From contig NC_092475.1 in assembly GCF_047495875.1 (NCBI RefSeq), positions 7,778,501 to 7,842,500 on the forward strand: a DNA stretch of 64,000 nt, in the 5' to 3' direction. The DNA is from Pithys albifrons albifrons. Taxonomy: Eukaryota > Chordata > Aves > Passeriformes > Thamnophilidae. The notes under the pieces are model-generated. The model saw only the letters and a program-made list of their open reading frames with translations, made no database searches and was not told where the DNA came from. Both the position numbers and the translations under genes were made by a program. Shown here one piece after another: positions 43,486-57,116 of this stretch. The number at the start of each line of letters is the position of its first letter. The stretch's first letter is position 1.

Positions 43486-46400
43486 GCAATCAGACTGCAG
43501 TGGGGAGTCTGTGTGTGCCAGGCTGGACCTGCACAAGAAGGTGTCTTGCAAGAACCTCATGCAGGTGAGAGCAAACCCTGATCCAGGCAGGGATCCAAGA
43601 CCATGATCCCACAGAGGTGCTGTCCCAGCCCTTACATCAGCTGTGACACAAACCACCTCTATTAGCCCCTATAACTTCCAACTCCTACATCAAATCTTCC
43701 CATTCATTTTGATGTGTATATGAGATTCTTTATGTCCTTAACAGAAGAGGAACCACCTTGCCTCTCTTCATCCTATGCTGGAGGCCACAAGGTTAATTCC
43801 ATGCTAAGTGCATGGATAAAAAGGAGGATAAGAAAAAAGAGTAGGTCATGCAGTGGCAAAGGTTGAGCAGCTCTGCTTTAAACACTTCATTGGAAATTGT
43901 AAAACTTCTAAACAATTTAACAGATTAACTTCCCCTTTCTGTGGCATCAGTAAAACTGAATTATCATCCTCACTTTTAACTGATGCCCAGGCCCAATACT
44001 CATCCATCAGGGATCATTTCCTGATAAAGCAATCAATCCTGCCATGGTGCAGAGGGGACAAACTATTCAAGATACCATCACCAAATATCCTTTCCACCCC
44101 AAAGCAGCCTGTGAGGCTTTGTCAATGAAAGTGCATTTGTCTACTCTTATCTGCTGCAGTAGACGTGGAATACAAAGGAAGGAAGTAAAATATGCATTTG
44201 ATGTGCATGTGCAGATGCCAGACATGTTATCCACCCAAGGAGGACTCTGCCTTCTCCCAGGAACTGAACACAGCCCCTGAAAACCAACCCTGCACCACCA
44301 CCTCAGGTACCAAATAATAGACATGAAAGCAAAGGTGAGGCTGCCTAAAATAATGCTGTGACACATGAAGGATTTGAGAGAATGATGAGAGAGAGTGTTG
44401 AAAAAAATGTGGTTTTGTCTTACCCTTGTTACAGGAAATCATCTGTGACTAAAGTCAAATCTCTAAAATGCTGGTCATCTTTTCAGAGCATGTAAAATAT
44501 ACTTCTCTTTTTAGACTCTTCACCAGTAACAGCCTTGGTGTTGATGTTTGCTTTTCTAATAGATTAAAGATTTATTTTATTTATATAGGTATTGGGAAGC
44601 TGAGAGATAGACTTGAGAAAAGTTATGAAACCTTCTGTAATTCTTTTAACCAGAATTGGATTTTACTAAGGGTATATTCTGTACAACTACCATTTGAAGA
44701 AATAACATGAAAATATATTTTTAATCAAAATATGCCTTGCCTGTTTCTGCTCCAAAATTATCCATTTCCACTACAAAACAGGGAGATTTTTAGTCAAATC
44801 ATGTCTGAATGAAACATATAATAACTTATTTGTTAAAACAGGGATGATTTAAAAAAATATTGATTTTCCTGCCACTCTAATATAATTTCTGCATTATTTG
44901 ACTATCAGGTAAAAAAATAGAGTGAGTTTATTTCTCAGTCAGATATGAACTGTACTAAGATCAAACTGCTTGGACATTCTGTGAATGGTAATGTGGCTAC
45001 TGGAGCAAAAGGAAACCTCTCACTGTTGAAGGGTTGGGATTTTCATCAACAAACAGGTTCAGGGCAAATTAAGAGGTTCAGTGTAGCAGAGTTCTTCAAA
45101 GGCCTTCTAGTTGTTCAATTCCAATTAAAAGTCAATTGAATTGGACACTTAATTCCCATTTGTGTCTATGAAAACCTCCCCTCTGTAATGCACCATGTTC
45201 CAGCTCTGGGCTGAGACAGCAGGTGTGTGTATAAAGAATGCAATGCAGGTACTTATCCTGAGGACTGTCATGTCAAATGCTTGGTAGTTACAGTATTTAA
45301 CAGAGAGGATCTCCTTAGAAGTGCACACATAACCAGATAATAACAAATTAGGATTTAAGTATCTGTATTTATGTGACTGATCTATTACCAAGAAATTGAA
45401 TGATTTTTATCTCCAGAAAATCTGGTTTATTTTGTGTGCCAAAGGAAGCTCTGAGCAGCTGATGGAGAACAGCCAGCACAACACAGACCTGCTGGTGGCA
45501 CAAAACTGAACATCTTTTCAAGGGAATTAACAGGGGCAGCAACTGGAGTGGGGCTCAGAAGTGATGACAATAGAAAATTCTTCAGGGAAGATAGTCTGAC
45601 TCTGCAAAAAGTTACTGACATATGTAGGACAGGAGAAACAGCCCTAGAGCAAATACAAATCCTGACTGAAGATCATGTGGTAAAATGTATCAGAAGGAAT
45701 TACAGGAGATGAAAATGCAGAGGTAAAATGCAAGGCACAAGTGTGTGTGCAGAGGAGAGCAGCAGGGTCAGACCTACAGGAGACCCTGCAAGGGTCAAAC
45801 CCTGATGTTCACTCTCGTACTTTTGAATTTAGATATGAGTCAGATTTGAGTGACCAGACCAAAACCCACTGTGGAAGATTTTGATTTTGAGAGAGAGATT
45901 CATCAGCAGAAGGACTTTATTCCCTGTTCCTGATGGGGCTGTGAGAGAAAGCTCCCAGGAGCAGCCACTGCCTACATGTGCCTGTGATCTGAGGCTGAAA
46001 CAGTGTCTGAAACATTCTCGAACGTTCCATTCCCCTGAGCAGGTCAAGCAGCCAGTCTGGGCACCTAAAGCAGACATTGAGCAACCCTAACACAAACTGC
46101 AGGCTTGAAAACTAGTTAAAGCATCTGGTAATCAGTGCACTCCCCTCACCATCCTCCTCTGCTGAGGGCATTTGGTGTTAAAGCAAACAAATCCCTGGTG
46201 CCCACCAAAGAGCTGCTCATAGGAAGCGACCCACCAGCTCCCCCCATCCTGCTTGGGGTCCTGCAAAGTTTCTGAAGGTTATGTCACTGGGTTGGAGTGT
46301 TTTATTTAAGCTGTCCTTAAAGAGACTGGCCCAGGCTCTGAGAACAGAACAGTAATTATAAGGAGAATGAATTCTATCCTTGAGGTGTGACCCTGTTGAG

Positions 46401-49239
46401 CACCATTTGGTCAGCAGGAGTTTCAGATGCCAACAGAATGAACAAGAACTCAGCCCCAGTGACTGAAGAACTATTCCTGCAAGCTTGAAGTCTAGTTTTA
46501 CCCAGGCAGTGCTAAGCAATAAAGAGCCCCTGCTATCAGTATGCTGATCACTCCTTTTACAGAGGACATTACCCAGCACTTCTCTGGGGAGCAAACACAA
46601 GAAGCATTTCCTAATTCTGCCAACCAGTCAGTGACTGATGGGGATTTCTGCCAAGAATTTGTAAATGATGTAAAGCAAGCTGAAGAAACAAAAACTTGCC
46701 CAGTAACATAAAACATGGCATAATATACACACATCCTCTGCATGAACAAATAGGAAGGCACAGAAGGAAAAGGAAACAAGTGAAAATCTCACAATGAACA
46801 CAAATGCAGCAAAAAGAAGCAAACTGAGCTGAGGAACATTATCTGTCCATGACATCAGGCAAGACCTGAAAGGCTCACCATGTTTTGTTGTTGCAGGTGT
46901 CCCTCACCTGGGTGCAGGTGATGGCAAACCAGATGTGGTTTGGGGGCCTTTGGAGCTCAGAGCTTGTCCCTACTGTGCAGGGGATTCCCTTTATCCAAAA
47001 TGAGCCACCCAGGAGGAATGGGGAAAAAAAACCAAACCAGAGCCCCCAGGGAACCTGCAGGAGCTTCCCAAATGGTCTTCCAGCTCTGCAGTGCCAAAGG
47101 CAGAGCAGTGTGCCAAACCCCATGTCCACTCAGTAACTGTTGTGGTCACCAAAGTGTCAGCAGCATCTTTATGCATGGGCTGTCATATCATCTTATTCCA
47201 ATGCATCTTACTCCAGGCTTCTTGTTTCTTACACAGTCCCACTGGCCCCTCTGGAAATGATCCTGAGATTGACTTTGCAGTATTTTTTAACAGTATTAGA
47301 AGTGACTTCTTGCCTCTGTCCATACAAATGGTTAGAACTACCCCTGTTTATCATTGTGACAGATACGTGCTAATTACATATTCTTTTAAATGTCCAACCA
47401 AGTCCCAACTCCTTGGAAAATCAGAGATTTCACTGTGCTCCTTGAAATGGCTCCTTCCTCCCAGAGAACACTTCCCAAGCACACTGCATCCCACCACGAG
47501 GAACTGGGGCTGCTCAAGGCGCAAACAAATGAAGACTGCTCAAGAAAGCCACAATAAAACAAGCTTTGAAGCATAATTATGTCCCAGTATGAAGCGAAAC
47601 TGTAGATTGTGCTTTTACAACTGAGTGAAACTGGGCAGAGGACAAGGTGTCAGTGTCCTCCACACTAATGATTTTTGTATGGTGTTGCTGAAATCAAGGA
47701 AGCTGAAAATGTAGCTGTGCAGTGCCCAGGACCCTGCCTGGCTCCTCAGGACCAGGCACAGGAGCTCCAGGATGAAGCATAGAGCAGCTCCAGCTCCACT
47801 GGAGGGGAATGAGTCCCTGCTCACCTGGGAAGCTCCAGCCCGTGTTCCCCCACATGTTCCAGCAGCAGCAGCCACAAACCATGAGAAGGATTAAGACCTT
47901 CCAGAAGAAATTGTGTGCTGGTCTTTCTCTCTGCACACCTGGCGCTTGATGGGCTTCACCAGAAAGCAAGGGAGGGATCCTCAGCACGAGCACCAGACCC
48001 TCTGAGAGCTCAAATTCCCACCATAAGACTCTAGGAGGGGCTCCCATCTGCTGGGTAGCCCTGGGAACTGAGCAGGACCAACAAATACTCAGCGGTAAGA
48101 GTCCCATGCAAATATTCAAAACACCTTAGGGCCCGTTTCTATATGTTTATCACTCTCCACAAACTCGTGATTTCCATAAGCACTTTGTTTCTATTTAATT
48201 AAATAAGAGCCAGCTTTGTCCAAGTGCTTCCCAGATCCCCCCCAGTGAGCTCATCTGGGAATCTGGCTGTGAGGGTGTGTGCTGAGGGCTTGGAAAATGC
48301 AGCTCACTCTGACCTGGCAGCTGGTTCTGAAACAGGATCTGGAAATGCACTTGCAGCATTTGTAATAACTATCCATTTGCATATTCAAAAACTGGCTTTT
48401 GGCACGAATAAAATTTTCTTCTAGCTTGCCTTTGAAAATCTGATCCAGACTGTCTAGACAAGTCAAAAGGCTCATTTGAGCTTAACATTTTATAATTTAT
48501 TATTTCGCTTTCCATTGTGATTAATTTGGAAAGGTCTCTTAGCAAGGATGCAGTGATGGGAGGATAGAGTTTTACAGGCTCCTCATATAATCCCCCTGCT
48601 CTGCTCAGACATACCCTTGAAGTTTGCTCTCGACTTGCACACAGAAACCCAGCCTCATAAATCCAGTTCTACCTACTGACATGAACTTTCAGACATCCAC
48701 AGCTCACCCAAACACACATACATTTGCTTTTAATTTCCTCCTATACCTTTTTGTTTTTAATAGTAGCATTGTAAATGTTTCAGCAGGTGAACATTGTTGA
48801 GCTAAAAGAAACTTAAATGTGCCATGTATTTGTTAAGCAAAGCTACCATGGCAAGACACTAAGACACCTTTAAAAGGGTCTGTCTCTCTCTTTCTTACAC
48901 AAAATACAGCTTTTACAAATATGACATCTTAAAATTAAAATGTTTGTTCTGAAAGTAATAGCCAAGATCATAGAATATTTATGTGATCATTAATATTTGA
49001 ATTTTGAATAATGTCTACTTATATATTTCCACAAAAGAATGCACTGTGTGTTTTTCACTAAAGTCATATTATTTTCCCCGTAACAACTACAGAAGCAGCT
49101 TTATTTGCATTCCTCACTTGCAGGTGTGTAATATCAGGTTACACTCTTAATTCTCTTTGTTTCCTGGAAATACCTACATCAGGCTCCTGCACTTTGCTTA
49201 CACAGGAGGCCCATATTCATACAGCCTGTTTGAAATGCA
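43486..49239. other. Long unique noncoding stretch
   Basis: Nearly 6 kb without a recognised transposon. Many overlapping frames occur (up to 161 codons at 47091-47576 plus, 141 codons at 47694-48119 minus, 127 codons at 46217-46600 minus), with no domain or splice-bounded coding pattern. AT-rich portions lie at 44480-44960 and 48720-49120. No gene is called. Confidence 0.4.
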
Positions 49240-49395
49240 CCAAAGTTCTGGGCACTAAATTGTTCATTGTAAAACAGCTTCTCTTTTAATTAATTCCATT
49301 TCATATGGTACTAATTGGAACTTGCTTCACAGCAAAATCACTTGGCAATATAATCCCCATCCTACTTCATCAGTAGTAAAGGTCTATCTATGTCT
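49240..49395. promoter_or_regulatory. Candidate conserved element
   Basis: TTAATTAA (49286-49293), CATATG (49302-49307) and CTAATTGG (49311-49318) lie within 35 bases in non-repetitive sequence directly upstream of a CR1 copy. Confidence 0.3.
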
Positions 49396-49399
49396 ATCA

Positions 49400-49695
49400 G
49401 ATGTCAAGATTCCAGACTCTTTTTGGTGCTCAGAGACAGGATGAGGAGCAATGGCCATAAACTAAAACACAAGTTCCACCTCAACATGAGGCAGAATTTC
49501 TTTCCATGGAGGTGGCAGAGCAGCACAGAAGCAGCTCCCCAGGGCAGGTGTGGAGTCTCCCTCTCTGGAGACATCCCGAACCCACCTGGCCATGTTCCTG
49601 TGTCACCTGCTCCAGGTGACCCTGCCTGGCTAGGGGGTTGGACTGGGGCCCTTCCCAGCCCAGTGTTCTGGGATTTTGGGATTCTGAGTGTGAGG
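49400..49695 (+). mobile_element. CR1 LINE 3' fragment
   Basis: AGATTCCAGACTCTTTTTGG, then CAGAGACAGGATGAGGAGCAATGGCC, CACAAGTTCCACCTCAACATG, TCTCTGGAGACATCCCGAACC, GGGGGTTGGACTGG, and finally GTTCTGGGATTTTGGGATTCTGAG. The blocks are in the correct CR1 order on the plus strand. The subfamily is shared with 39700-39865. Overlapping 107- and 90-codon minus frames and a 133-codon plus frame are products of this repeat, not genes. Confidence 0.9.
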
Positions 49696-50494
49696 ACACA
49701 GAGCTGCACATCACCCAGCACTGCCACCCTCCACCCCTCCTCGGGGTGCTCATGGATGTGCTTTGTCAGGTTTTACAGAGCCAGGTTTTGATGACACAGC
49801 AGAAGTAGTGGAGACAGAGCAGGTAACAAAGGAAGTTTAGAAGGAATAACAGCAGAAATACAGAGGATTTCATGCACACAGCCTGAAATGCAGCAGGAGG
49901 GAACTGAAGGGCCCAAGAAATGCACAGAAACACAAGAGAGGGAAAAGGCAAAGAGGAGTCAACCCAGTCCATACTGTCCCTCCAACACAGAAAACATTTC
50001 AAAGAGGAAACCAGATTTGGGTGGCACTGTCAGAACTCTGGATCTGCTCCACTGAAGTGCTTGCATAGAGTTCCTGAACCTACTAAGCAAACGTGAACCC
50101 ATTTCCATAAGAGCCTGGACTAGTATTTTGTATTTCAAATGGTGGGCTCAGCATGCAGCAATTTCCCCAGATTTTCACCTCGAGGTCTGCGTGCAGACTC
50201 AGCCATTACGGATGCAAACACTCATTAAAATATTTTGCTGGACATTCCCTGACAAGCACAACTACAGGATGTGATTTATGCCCATCAATGTGTTTTTGTG
50301 AGGCTATTTGTAAAGGGGCAATTCCAAGCATGCAGACACAGAGTTAATTTGAACCCAGCCCAGATCTGACACTCGTTGGTGCTGCCTTTTGCTATGGTTT
50401 CTATAATACCCAGGTGCTGCTCAGGCCTTTGGGCACAATTGTAAAACTTAAAACCTGAAGCAGGGGTTTCATGTAAAAACCACATGAGAAAGAT
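49696..50494. other. Unique noncoding sequence
   Basis: No recognised feature. A hydrophobic 78-codon minus frame (49766-50002) is unassigned. Confidence 0.4.
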
Positions 50495-50700
50495 GAGATG
50501 AAATAAAACAAATCCACGAAATTGTCCACAGACAGTTTTTCTTTAATTGCAACTGATTGGTAAAGGATTTTCTACAATTAATCCTGTAATTAAAAGAAGA
50601 TTCACAACCTCTGGTGCATTCTTCCGTTAGAAACCTTGCAGGTATTTCTAAAGCTGAATTTTGAGCCTTACAAAATATATTTGAAAAAGTGTAAATCACC
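50495..50700. promoter_or_regulatory. Candidate homeodomain-rich element
   Basis: CAATTAATCC (50575-50584, a TAAT core overlapping a K50-type TAATCC) and TGTAATTAAAAG (50585-50596) are adjacent. CTTTAATTGC and CTGATTGG words lie just upstream (50541-50560). Confidence 0.33.
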
Positions 50701-51229
50701 TTTTATCCACTCTTTTCAGTAAAACTGCACAAGCTGGAGATACGGACCAAGTTCCTGAACTATTTGTGTAAGTGCTTGTTAGCAGAGACATGGGAGGGAT
50801 TCCATGCTTGGACAATTAACAGGGGTGTGTGACTGGAGAAGAACATGTGCATTTAAATCAGCTGAGCCTGCAGCTGAAATTTTTTGCCTCAGTTTTTAAA
50901 GGGAGCCAGAGTGCTTGGCATCTTCTTCCCCAGCCTTATCCCACCGAGCCAAACAGACTGTGGCCAGACACAGCGTCTGCACTGCTGACTGGGAGCTTCC
51001 ATCAAGGATTTAGACATCTCCCTGATCTAAACTCCAGTTGTAAATAACTGCAGGTGAAATATGCACCCATAATTATTGTTCTGCTCACCAAAAAAAATGC
51101 TGGCTTTTGATCCGTCCCTTTCTCTTGTTTTTATTGAAAAGCACAACCGTGAAAAATAGACCTTCACACTCTGCTCTGTGCACAGAGACATTTTGCCCTT
51201 TAAGCCTCCAAAGAACATCAGGCCCAAGC
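50701..51229. other. Unique noncoding sequence
   Basis: No feature was recognised. Confidence 0.4.
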
Positions 51230-51620
51230 AAATGACCTAATTACTGTGTCTCCATTCAGTGTGTCCCAGGTCAGTGTGCAGACACTTGCATAAAGGCAAT
51301 AGCAGCTTTGGGAAATAATCTTCTTGATTATAAAAGAGCCATATACATGTTCTCCTGTGTGTAAACATGTGCCACTCACCAAATAAACCCACGCGGTATT
51401 GCTGAGTAGGGATCGACGTGGATGGGGGAGAGAGGAATGTTTAAGGAGGATTTTTAAAGCTATCTCTCTCCTAATTCACACACAACATCAGTCAGTGGGA
51501 GTTAGCCTTTTAACTCCTGACCTTTGCATCACACATAATGTCTTTAAGTTGGATATTTTTCTCAGTAACCTATGCCAGAGGTAACTGAGTAACACTCTCT
51601 GTTAAAGAGAACAAATACAG
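51230..51620. promoter_or_regulatory. Candidate conserved element
   Basis: Contains the forkhead core TGTAAACA (51360-51367), ACATGT words on both sides of it, a small CpG group (ACGCGG; ATCGACGTGG) at 51391-51420, and TGACCTTTGCAT (51518-51529), which combines a nuclear-receptor half-site with an octamer-like end. No repeats were seen. Confidence 0.33.
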
Positions 51621-52323
51621 TCCATGCCTTTGCTTTTCTTTTCCCAGTGTCCCTAATTTGGGGGTTGCTGTGCAAAAATGAGCCCTTACTACCCCACTGA
51701 GGTAAGGAAGAAGATGTATCTTTTTCCTCTTCTCTTGGCATATGAATTGGATTTTAAAAATTCTCTGTAGTAATCACAGAGAGCTGCTGAAAGAATTACT
51801 TGATAAAACCTTCTGAGATTTCAGCCTACCTCGTCCCTTTGTTTCATAACTAGAAGGAGTATAATGAATGCAAAAACTCTGTGAATAGAGCTCAGCAGGG
51901 CCTACTTTTTTCTCATGACTCCTGTGATTATAATAATTTGATTTTATAGGTGTCTATCGTCAGACCCCAGCTAGGGAGCAATCTTTACTGAGTCATGAAC
52001 TTTCACATCATTAAATCTCTCTACATTTATTTTAAACATATCAAAAGTGTCAAATAACTTTAGAACCACGAAATTTTATTTGCACTGGGTGAGATGAAGT
52101 TTAGCCACTTGGGGAAATGAGTGGAATAGTTTCCTTGGCACTCGGGAGGGGAGTTGGGCTCTGGAGCCTGAGCAATTCCAACCATGCGGCAGGTACAGCA
52201 TCTCCTGAAGGGGCCAGGACACGTGTTTACAAGGACAGCAACCTGAGTCATTTCCTACCAGTCTGAAGGGAATATTAAACTCTTCTGTCAGTTGGATGGA
52301 TATTATTTATGCTGCTTTTTTTA
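51621..52323. other. Unique noncoding sequence
   Basis: No gene was recognised. Confidence 0.4.
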
Positions 52324-52338
52324 TTGTTGTTGTTGTTG
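52324..52338. repeat. (TTG)5 microsatellite
   Basis: Five tandem TTG units. Confidence 0.9.
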
Positions 52339-52439
52339 ATTTCAAAAAATATTTCTTTGTTGGTTCAACGCTGACTCCCGATAGAAAGTGATGAAATGCC
52401 CAATATGTTAAAAAACCTTATCACTAAATCAGAAACAGA

Positions 52440-52720
52440 ACTATAAATTTTGGCTTTTGAAACTGAACTGACTGTTGAGGATCATTTTGCTCCTGAAATA
52501 TTACAGCAGTGATCAATTTGCTGTAAAATTAAGCAGTTTAGCTCTGCAATCTATAGATGGAAAACATGTTGTTCTTGAGCAAAGTTTATGCCCTGCCCAA
52601 GGGATAAATTAAATTTTATGGGTAAGACATGCATTATTATATGCTTATCTGTTTAACATATCATTCTTTTCCACATCAGTATTATAAATATTTTTAATCA
52701 TACATTTGATCTCTTGTGCA
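52440..52720. promoter_or_regulatory. Candidate conserved element
   Basis: Non-repetitive AT-rich sequence with TGATCAATTTGC, GGATAAATTAAATT, ATGCATTATTATATGC and GCTTATCTG words, i.e. mixed homeodomain, POU and GATA types. Confidence 0.28.
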
Positions 52721-55690
52721 TATAGTGATATGGTAATTCCCCCTGCCCCCCTCAAAAAATATGACCAAACACAGTTAATTCATCACAGAAGAGGGGAGAA
52801 TATTCTAATCTTTCTAAGAAATATGCTGAAGATTGAAGCAGAGGCACTTAGAATTGGGACTACTTTGCAATCATTCAGTGAGATAAAATTTTCCTGAAGG
52901 AAGGGGTGGAGCCAAGCTACCTGTTTTTATTACAGTTGTTATTCTTGAATATTTATATTACAAGTCTCCAATCAAAACTGGGGGCTGCAGTTGAGGACAA
53001 TTCAGTTGCCAAAGTTAGGGAAAGCAGATATGTGCATTTAGCAAACTTGTTAATGGTTTTACAGATTTCTGCTGATTTTCCTTGAATTCTATAAATCAGG
53101 GTCAAACTGCCCACAGCCCTGGCTTTCCAATGATGGGCAACCTCTCTTAGAAGCTTCTACAGAAATGGAACTTCTGAAGGGAAGAGGAAGAAGAGTGAGA
53201 GGCTGAGAATCCTTTGCCTTTTGTGTAGGAGAGACAGCACAGAGAAGACCCTGAAGGTGTTTGTAGGAAGAGGAGACCGAGGAGAACTGATGCGGTGACA
53301 AACAAATCCTAGGTACAATCATCTGTTCTACACTTACAACATGTGACACTACAGTGTCAAAATTAGAAGTAGATGAACTCCATTTGCCCATGTTTGCCAT
53401 CAACCACATCCCTGAATATATTTTCTAAATGTCAGCGTTGTAAGAGCAGAGCTGAAGTGAAGGTGGACGAGGGCTGGGAGAGTCAGGCATCTCCAGTACC
53501 TTTCATTTGTTTCTGTGAAGGCAGATTGAAGGAGGTAAACCCTCAGTTATGAATTCACCTGGTCAGTTTGAATGGGAAAAGTAAACACAAAGACACCTTG
53601 ATTTGGGTATTTGCTCAGCCTCCTGCAGCATCTGTCACCTCCTCTGTCCGCTGTGAATGCTCCATGTCACACTCTGTTTTACGTGAACTCTCCTCTCATG
53701 TGCAATTCTGACTTGAGATAATGCAAATTCTTCTAATTTCATTTGGAACTAGTTCTTCCCTCAGCTCTCAAATCCAAAGCGTGGGTCCTTGTAACATTAT
53801 CTTCGTGGTTGACAGCCCTTTTCTGCTCTCACCGCCCACTTGCTTCCCTTCAGTCACACAGATCATCAGTCTTCTACTTTTTGGTGACATGGGGATCACT
53901 GACATATTATTTCGAGTCATCTTAATCTGCACTTGTTTCTTACTTTTTATTTTCTGGAGCATATGCTTCCATCTTTTTTTCTTATCACACAGAAGTGCTT
54001 TAAACAAGCACGTTTTAGCCCATATTTTAGGCTGCCTGTGTTTCCATGTGAATAACCTTTTCCCATTCTTGTGGAATGAGGAGGTGAATATCCCAAAAAA
54101 GAAAACAAAACCAGGGAAACAAAAGCTGCCCCTTCCTCCAAGGTGAGATCTTTGCCCTGTGGGTGACACACAGGGAGACAGCCTTGCCTTGTGAAGATGC
54201 ACATGGTACATGTCACTTCCCTTCCCCACTGGGTGCTGTGAGGCTTCATCAGTGAATGTTTTACAGTCCTTGGAAGTTGTAAAGACACACAAAACTGCAA
54301 ATTATTATTATTTTTTTATTGCCTTACATTCTCACCCTCTGTATTCGAAGGTGAGCAGGTCTGAGGAGACAGAGCAGATGTGCCCCATGTTCTCCATCAT
54401 GGAGAGGAAGCTCTGCAAAGGCAGGTACACCCCAGGAGTGAGTGCCCACCTGGAACTGCTGCAGGTGTACAAATGGGCTGCCTTCTCAGGCTTTCTGGTA
54501 ACATTTAACTCTACTTTTATAAAATTCTTTATAAACTATTGCTTCCTGAGGCACCCAGAGGCACCCAGCAGCCCCCAGACACACTAAATGAGGTGAGATA
54601 TGGTTTATGTCCCAACTTAAAAAATATGCATTATAAAATTTTGATGCAACACATTTGAGATTTCACACTGAAATTTCACTGAAAACTGGAACGAATCCCC
54701 AGATGGGACAGCAAAATACATTCACACCCATCCTTGTCTCTTGGAGAAAAACAAGACAAAGGAGGTGGTTCCAGGACTCCAATATCTCACACAACTCAAC
54801 TACACTTGATTATTATTTGCTTCTCACAACCTGAAAAGAATCCCACTACCAGATTTGTCTGTCTCAACCCTGCTCAAGCTGAATACTTTCATACATATGT
54901 ATGGATAGCTTAAGTTTTTATGAGCATAATTTGGGCTTTTCAAAATAGTGACACAATAACAAAGCAAAATTGAGACATGCATGTAATTTGAATACTGATT
55001 TGGTTTTATCTCTTCCTTGTGCTGGCACTTTTGATGCTGCTCTTTTCCATTCCATCTTCTTTCTGTTCTTATTTCCCAATGAATGGAATTAGTTGTGAGT
55101 GCATTCACTGCTTCCCCCAACCAAATATGAAACCTGATCTATGACCTCCCTAAGAGTTTTGGACAGTTGCTCATTTGCTGCTGCCTCTGAGTTTTCTATC
55201 AACTACTTATGGATGTGTTCCTGATCCTCTTGTCAAATAGGACAATGAGCATTGGCAGACGACTGTTGCTCGTGTTTCGTGGAATTTCCAATCTAAAGAG
55301 CCCTGATTTCTATTCTTTTAATTTACAGCAATGCAGCATTCCAAGAAGTTACTGCAAAGGATGTCTGCTGATTCTGTTTCAGGTCAAACAACCTCAGTGA
55401 GCTTTTGCATGGATTTGCAGATGTAGGGCGGGATCCCCAGTGCTCTGCTGGAGTGACTGGGAGGTGCTTCCCCAGGCAGGTGTGGAGCACAGGAGCCAGG
55501 GTGGTGTCTGCTCTGCTGCTGGGGCATCGTGCAAGGTCAGAGTTATCAAAGCCACCACAGTCAATGGCAAAGAAGTAGGTGTGGTGAAGCTCTGACATGT
55601 CTCCTCATCCATTTTTGAGGTTTATGAGTAAACTCAGCCCTGCCACACCTGTACAGCAGCACAGAGGCCCCTCGTGTGCAGCAGCAGGAA
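52721..55690. other. Unique noncoding sequence
   Basis: Frames of 141 codons (plus, 53721-54146), 174 codons (minus, 53768-54292) and 117 codons (minus, 53947-54300) overlap on opposite strands. The plus product is hydrophobic and the minus product lysine-rich, with no family features. No repeat was recognised. Confidence 0.4.
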
Positions 55691-55900
55691 GATCTGAACA
55701 GTTTAATGTCGTGGAGAATCTGGTTCTCAAAATTATTCATTAAAAATACCCACTTAATAATTTCAAAGAGAAAACTAAAAGATGCTCAGGGGCAATCTAT
55801 GAACAGAAAAAGGGGGTTAAATTCACCTAATAAATTATTTGCAGACTGAATAATTCATGGAAAATCCAAGGCTCATTTAGAAGGGTTTGATCCAGGCTGT
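55691..55900. promoter_or_regulatory. Candidate AT-rich conserved element
   Basis: CATTAAAAATACC, CTTAATAATTTC, CCTAATAAATTATTTGC and GAATAATTCATGG are spread through 160 bases without simple-repeat character. Confidence 0.28.
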
Positions 55901-57116
55901 CAGACTCCTCTGGAATGGGAAGATACCTCAGAATTTGGCATTTTCTAAGGCGTCATTTTGGTATGTTACCACAGCAGGATTTCCATCTGGAACCAGGGGT
56001 GTAGTTCAAATTTCTCATGCCTGACACCAGCCAGTACCTGATGATGGAGGGAAAGCCACAAGAAAACTCTTGCAACTGGTTTATTCTGTCACCATCTAAT
56101 AGGAACCTTCTCGCAAAGGGCAGAAATGGGAAAAAGGTGTCTTCAGTCCCAGGACAACTGTATTCCCAAGCTGGCAGCTCTATCCACATGTTTGAACTCT
56201 GGAATGTGAGTAGAAAGTACATGTGTGGATCATTTCCTGGTCGCCTTATCATCCGAGGAACTGTTATGTCGTGGACAGACAGACTTAAAATGACTCACAT
56301 ATAAACATAAATGAAGATCTAAGACCTTTTTGGAAGCTGTTAAAAACTTGGCTTCCTTTTGTGGCAACGAGTTAAATTCAGCACAAGCACTGGGTTGACT
56401 TCAGCTTGGGATAAACATTTTCAAGAGGTACATGAAAGTAGGCTGAGGTGTATCCAAGTGCAACTGAAAGCCTGGAATTTTAATACATGAAGTGGGGAAT
56501 GAAAGAAGCACATGGAGCTTCGTAAACAGAGGTGTTAAAACAAATGTAATAATAGACTTTTTAAACCACCAAATCACTGTCAGAGTATATATGTGTTAAA
56601 AGACCTATAAATATATTTTAAACCAATCTATTTTCCTTTCACTTAGCTGCCAAGATCTCCATTAGGAGGTTTGTGTTTCCTTCCAACATTAAAGAATATC
56701 TCTAACATCTGTAGCGCTGAGCGCTGAAGAGTGTCAGTTCTGTTCCTGAAACAAACGGTGCCACCATTTGAAGGAGGAAAAATGTGAAATAATGAATATG
56801 CCTTTGCAGAGCAGGCTGCTGTGTGGAACAGCAGCCTCTTGCTAGTTTTGTTCTTCTGAGTTTCTTCTATACGCACCTCTAAGGAGGGCACTTAATTATG
56901 CAAAGCTTGGGAAAAGCACTGCCCAGAGATACTGAACCCTGATCCAAAGTGCCACAGGCACGTTTCAAGGGCTGTGCTTCATGTTTTCCTCCCTCCAGGT
57001 ATCAGGAAGGAGAGAAAGGGCTCCCAGTACAACAGGACCAAGTCTCAGGTCACTGGAATGGCCATGACTTTAAAAATTAATTGCTTTTTTTAACATGAAG
57101 GTTCCCAGGAAGCAGA
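55901..57116. other. Unique noncoding sequence
   Basis: Frames of 95 and 99 codons overlap on both strands at 55953-56304. GGAATGT (TEAD-type) lies near 56202. A tandem heptamer AGCGCTG x2 sits at 56713-56726. No gene is called. Confidence 0.4.

Noticed and set aside
49404..49753. Overlapping 107- and 90-codon minus frames
   Set aside because: They are antisense readings of a CR1 3' fragment.
56713..56726. Tandem heptamer AGCGCTG x2
   Set aside because: Only two units, with no further period. Too little to call a repeat or site cluster.
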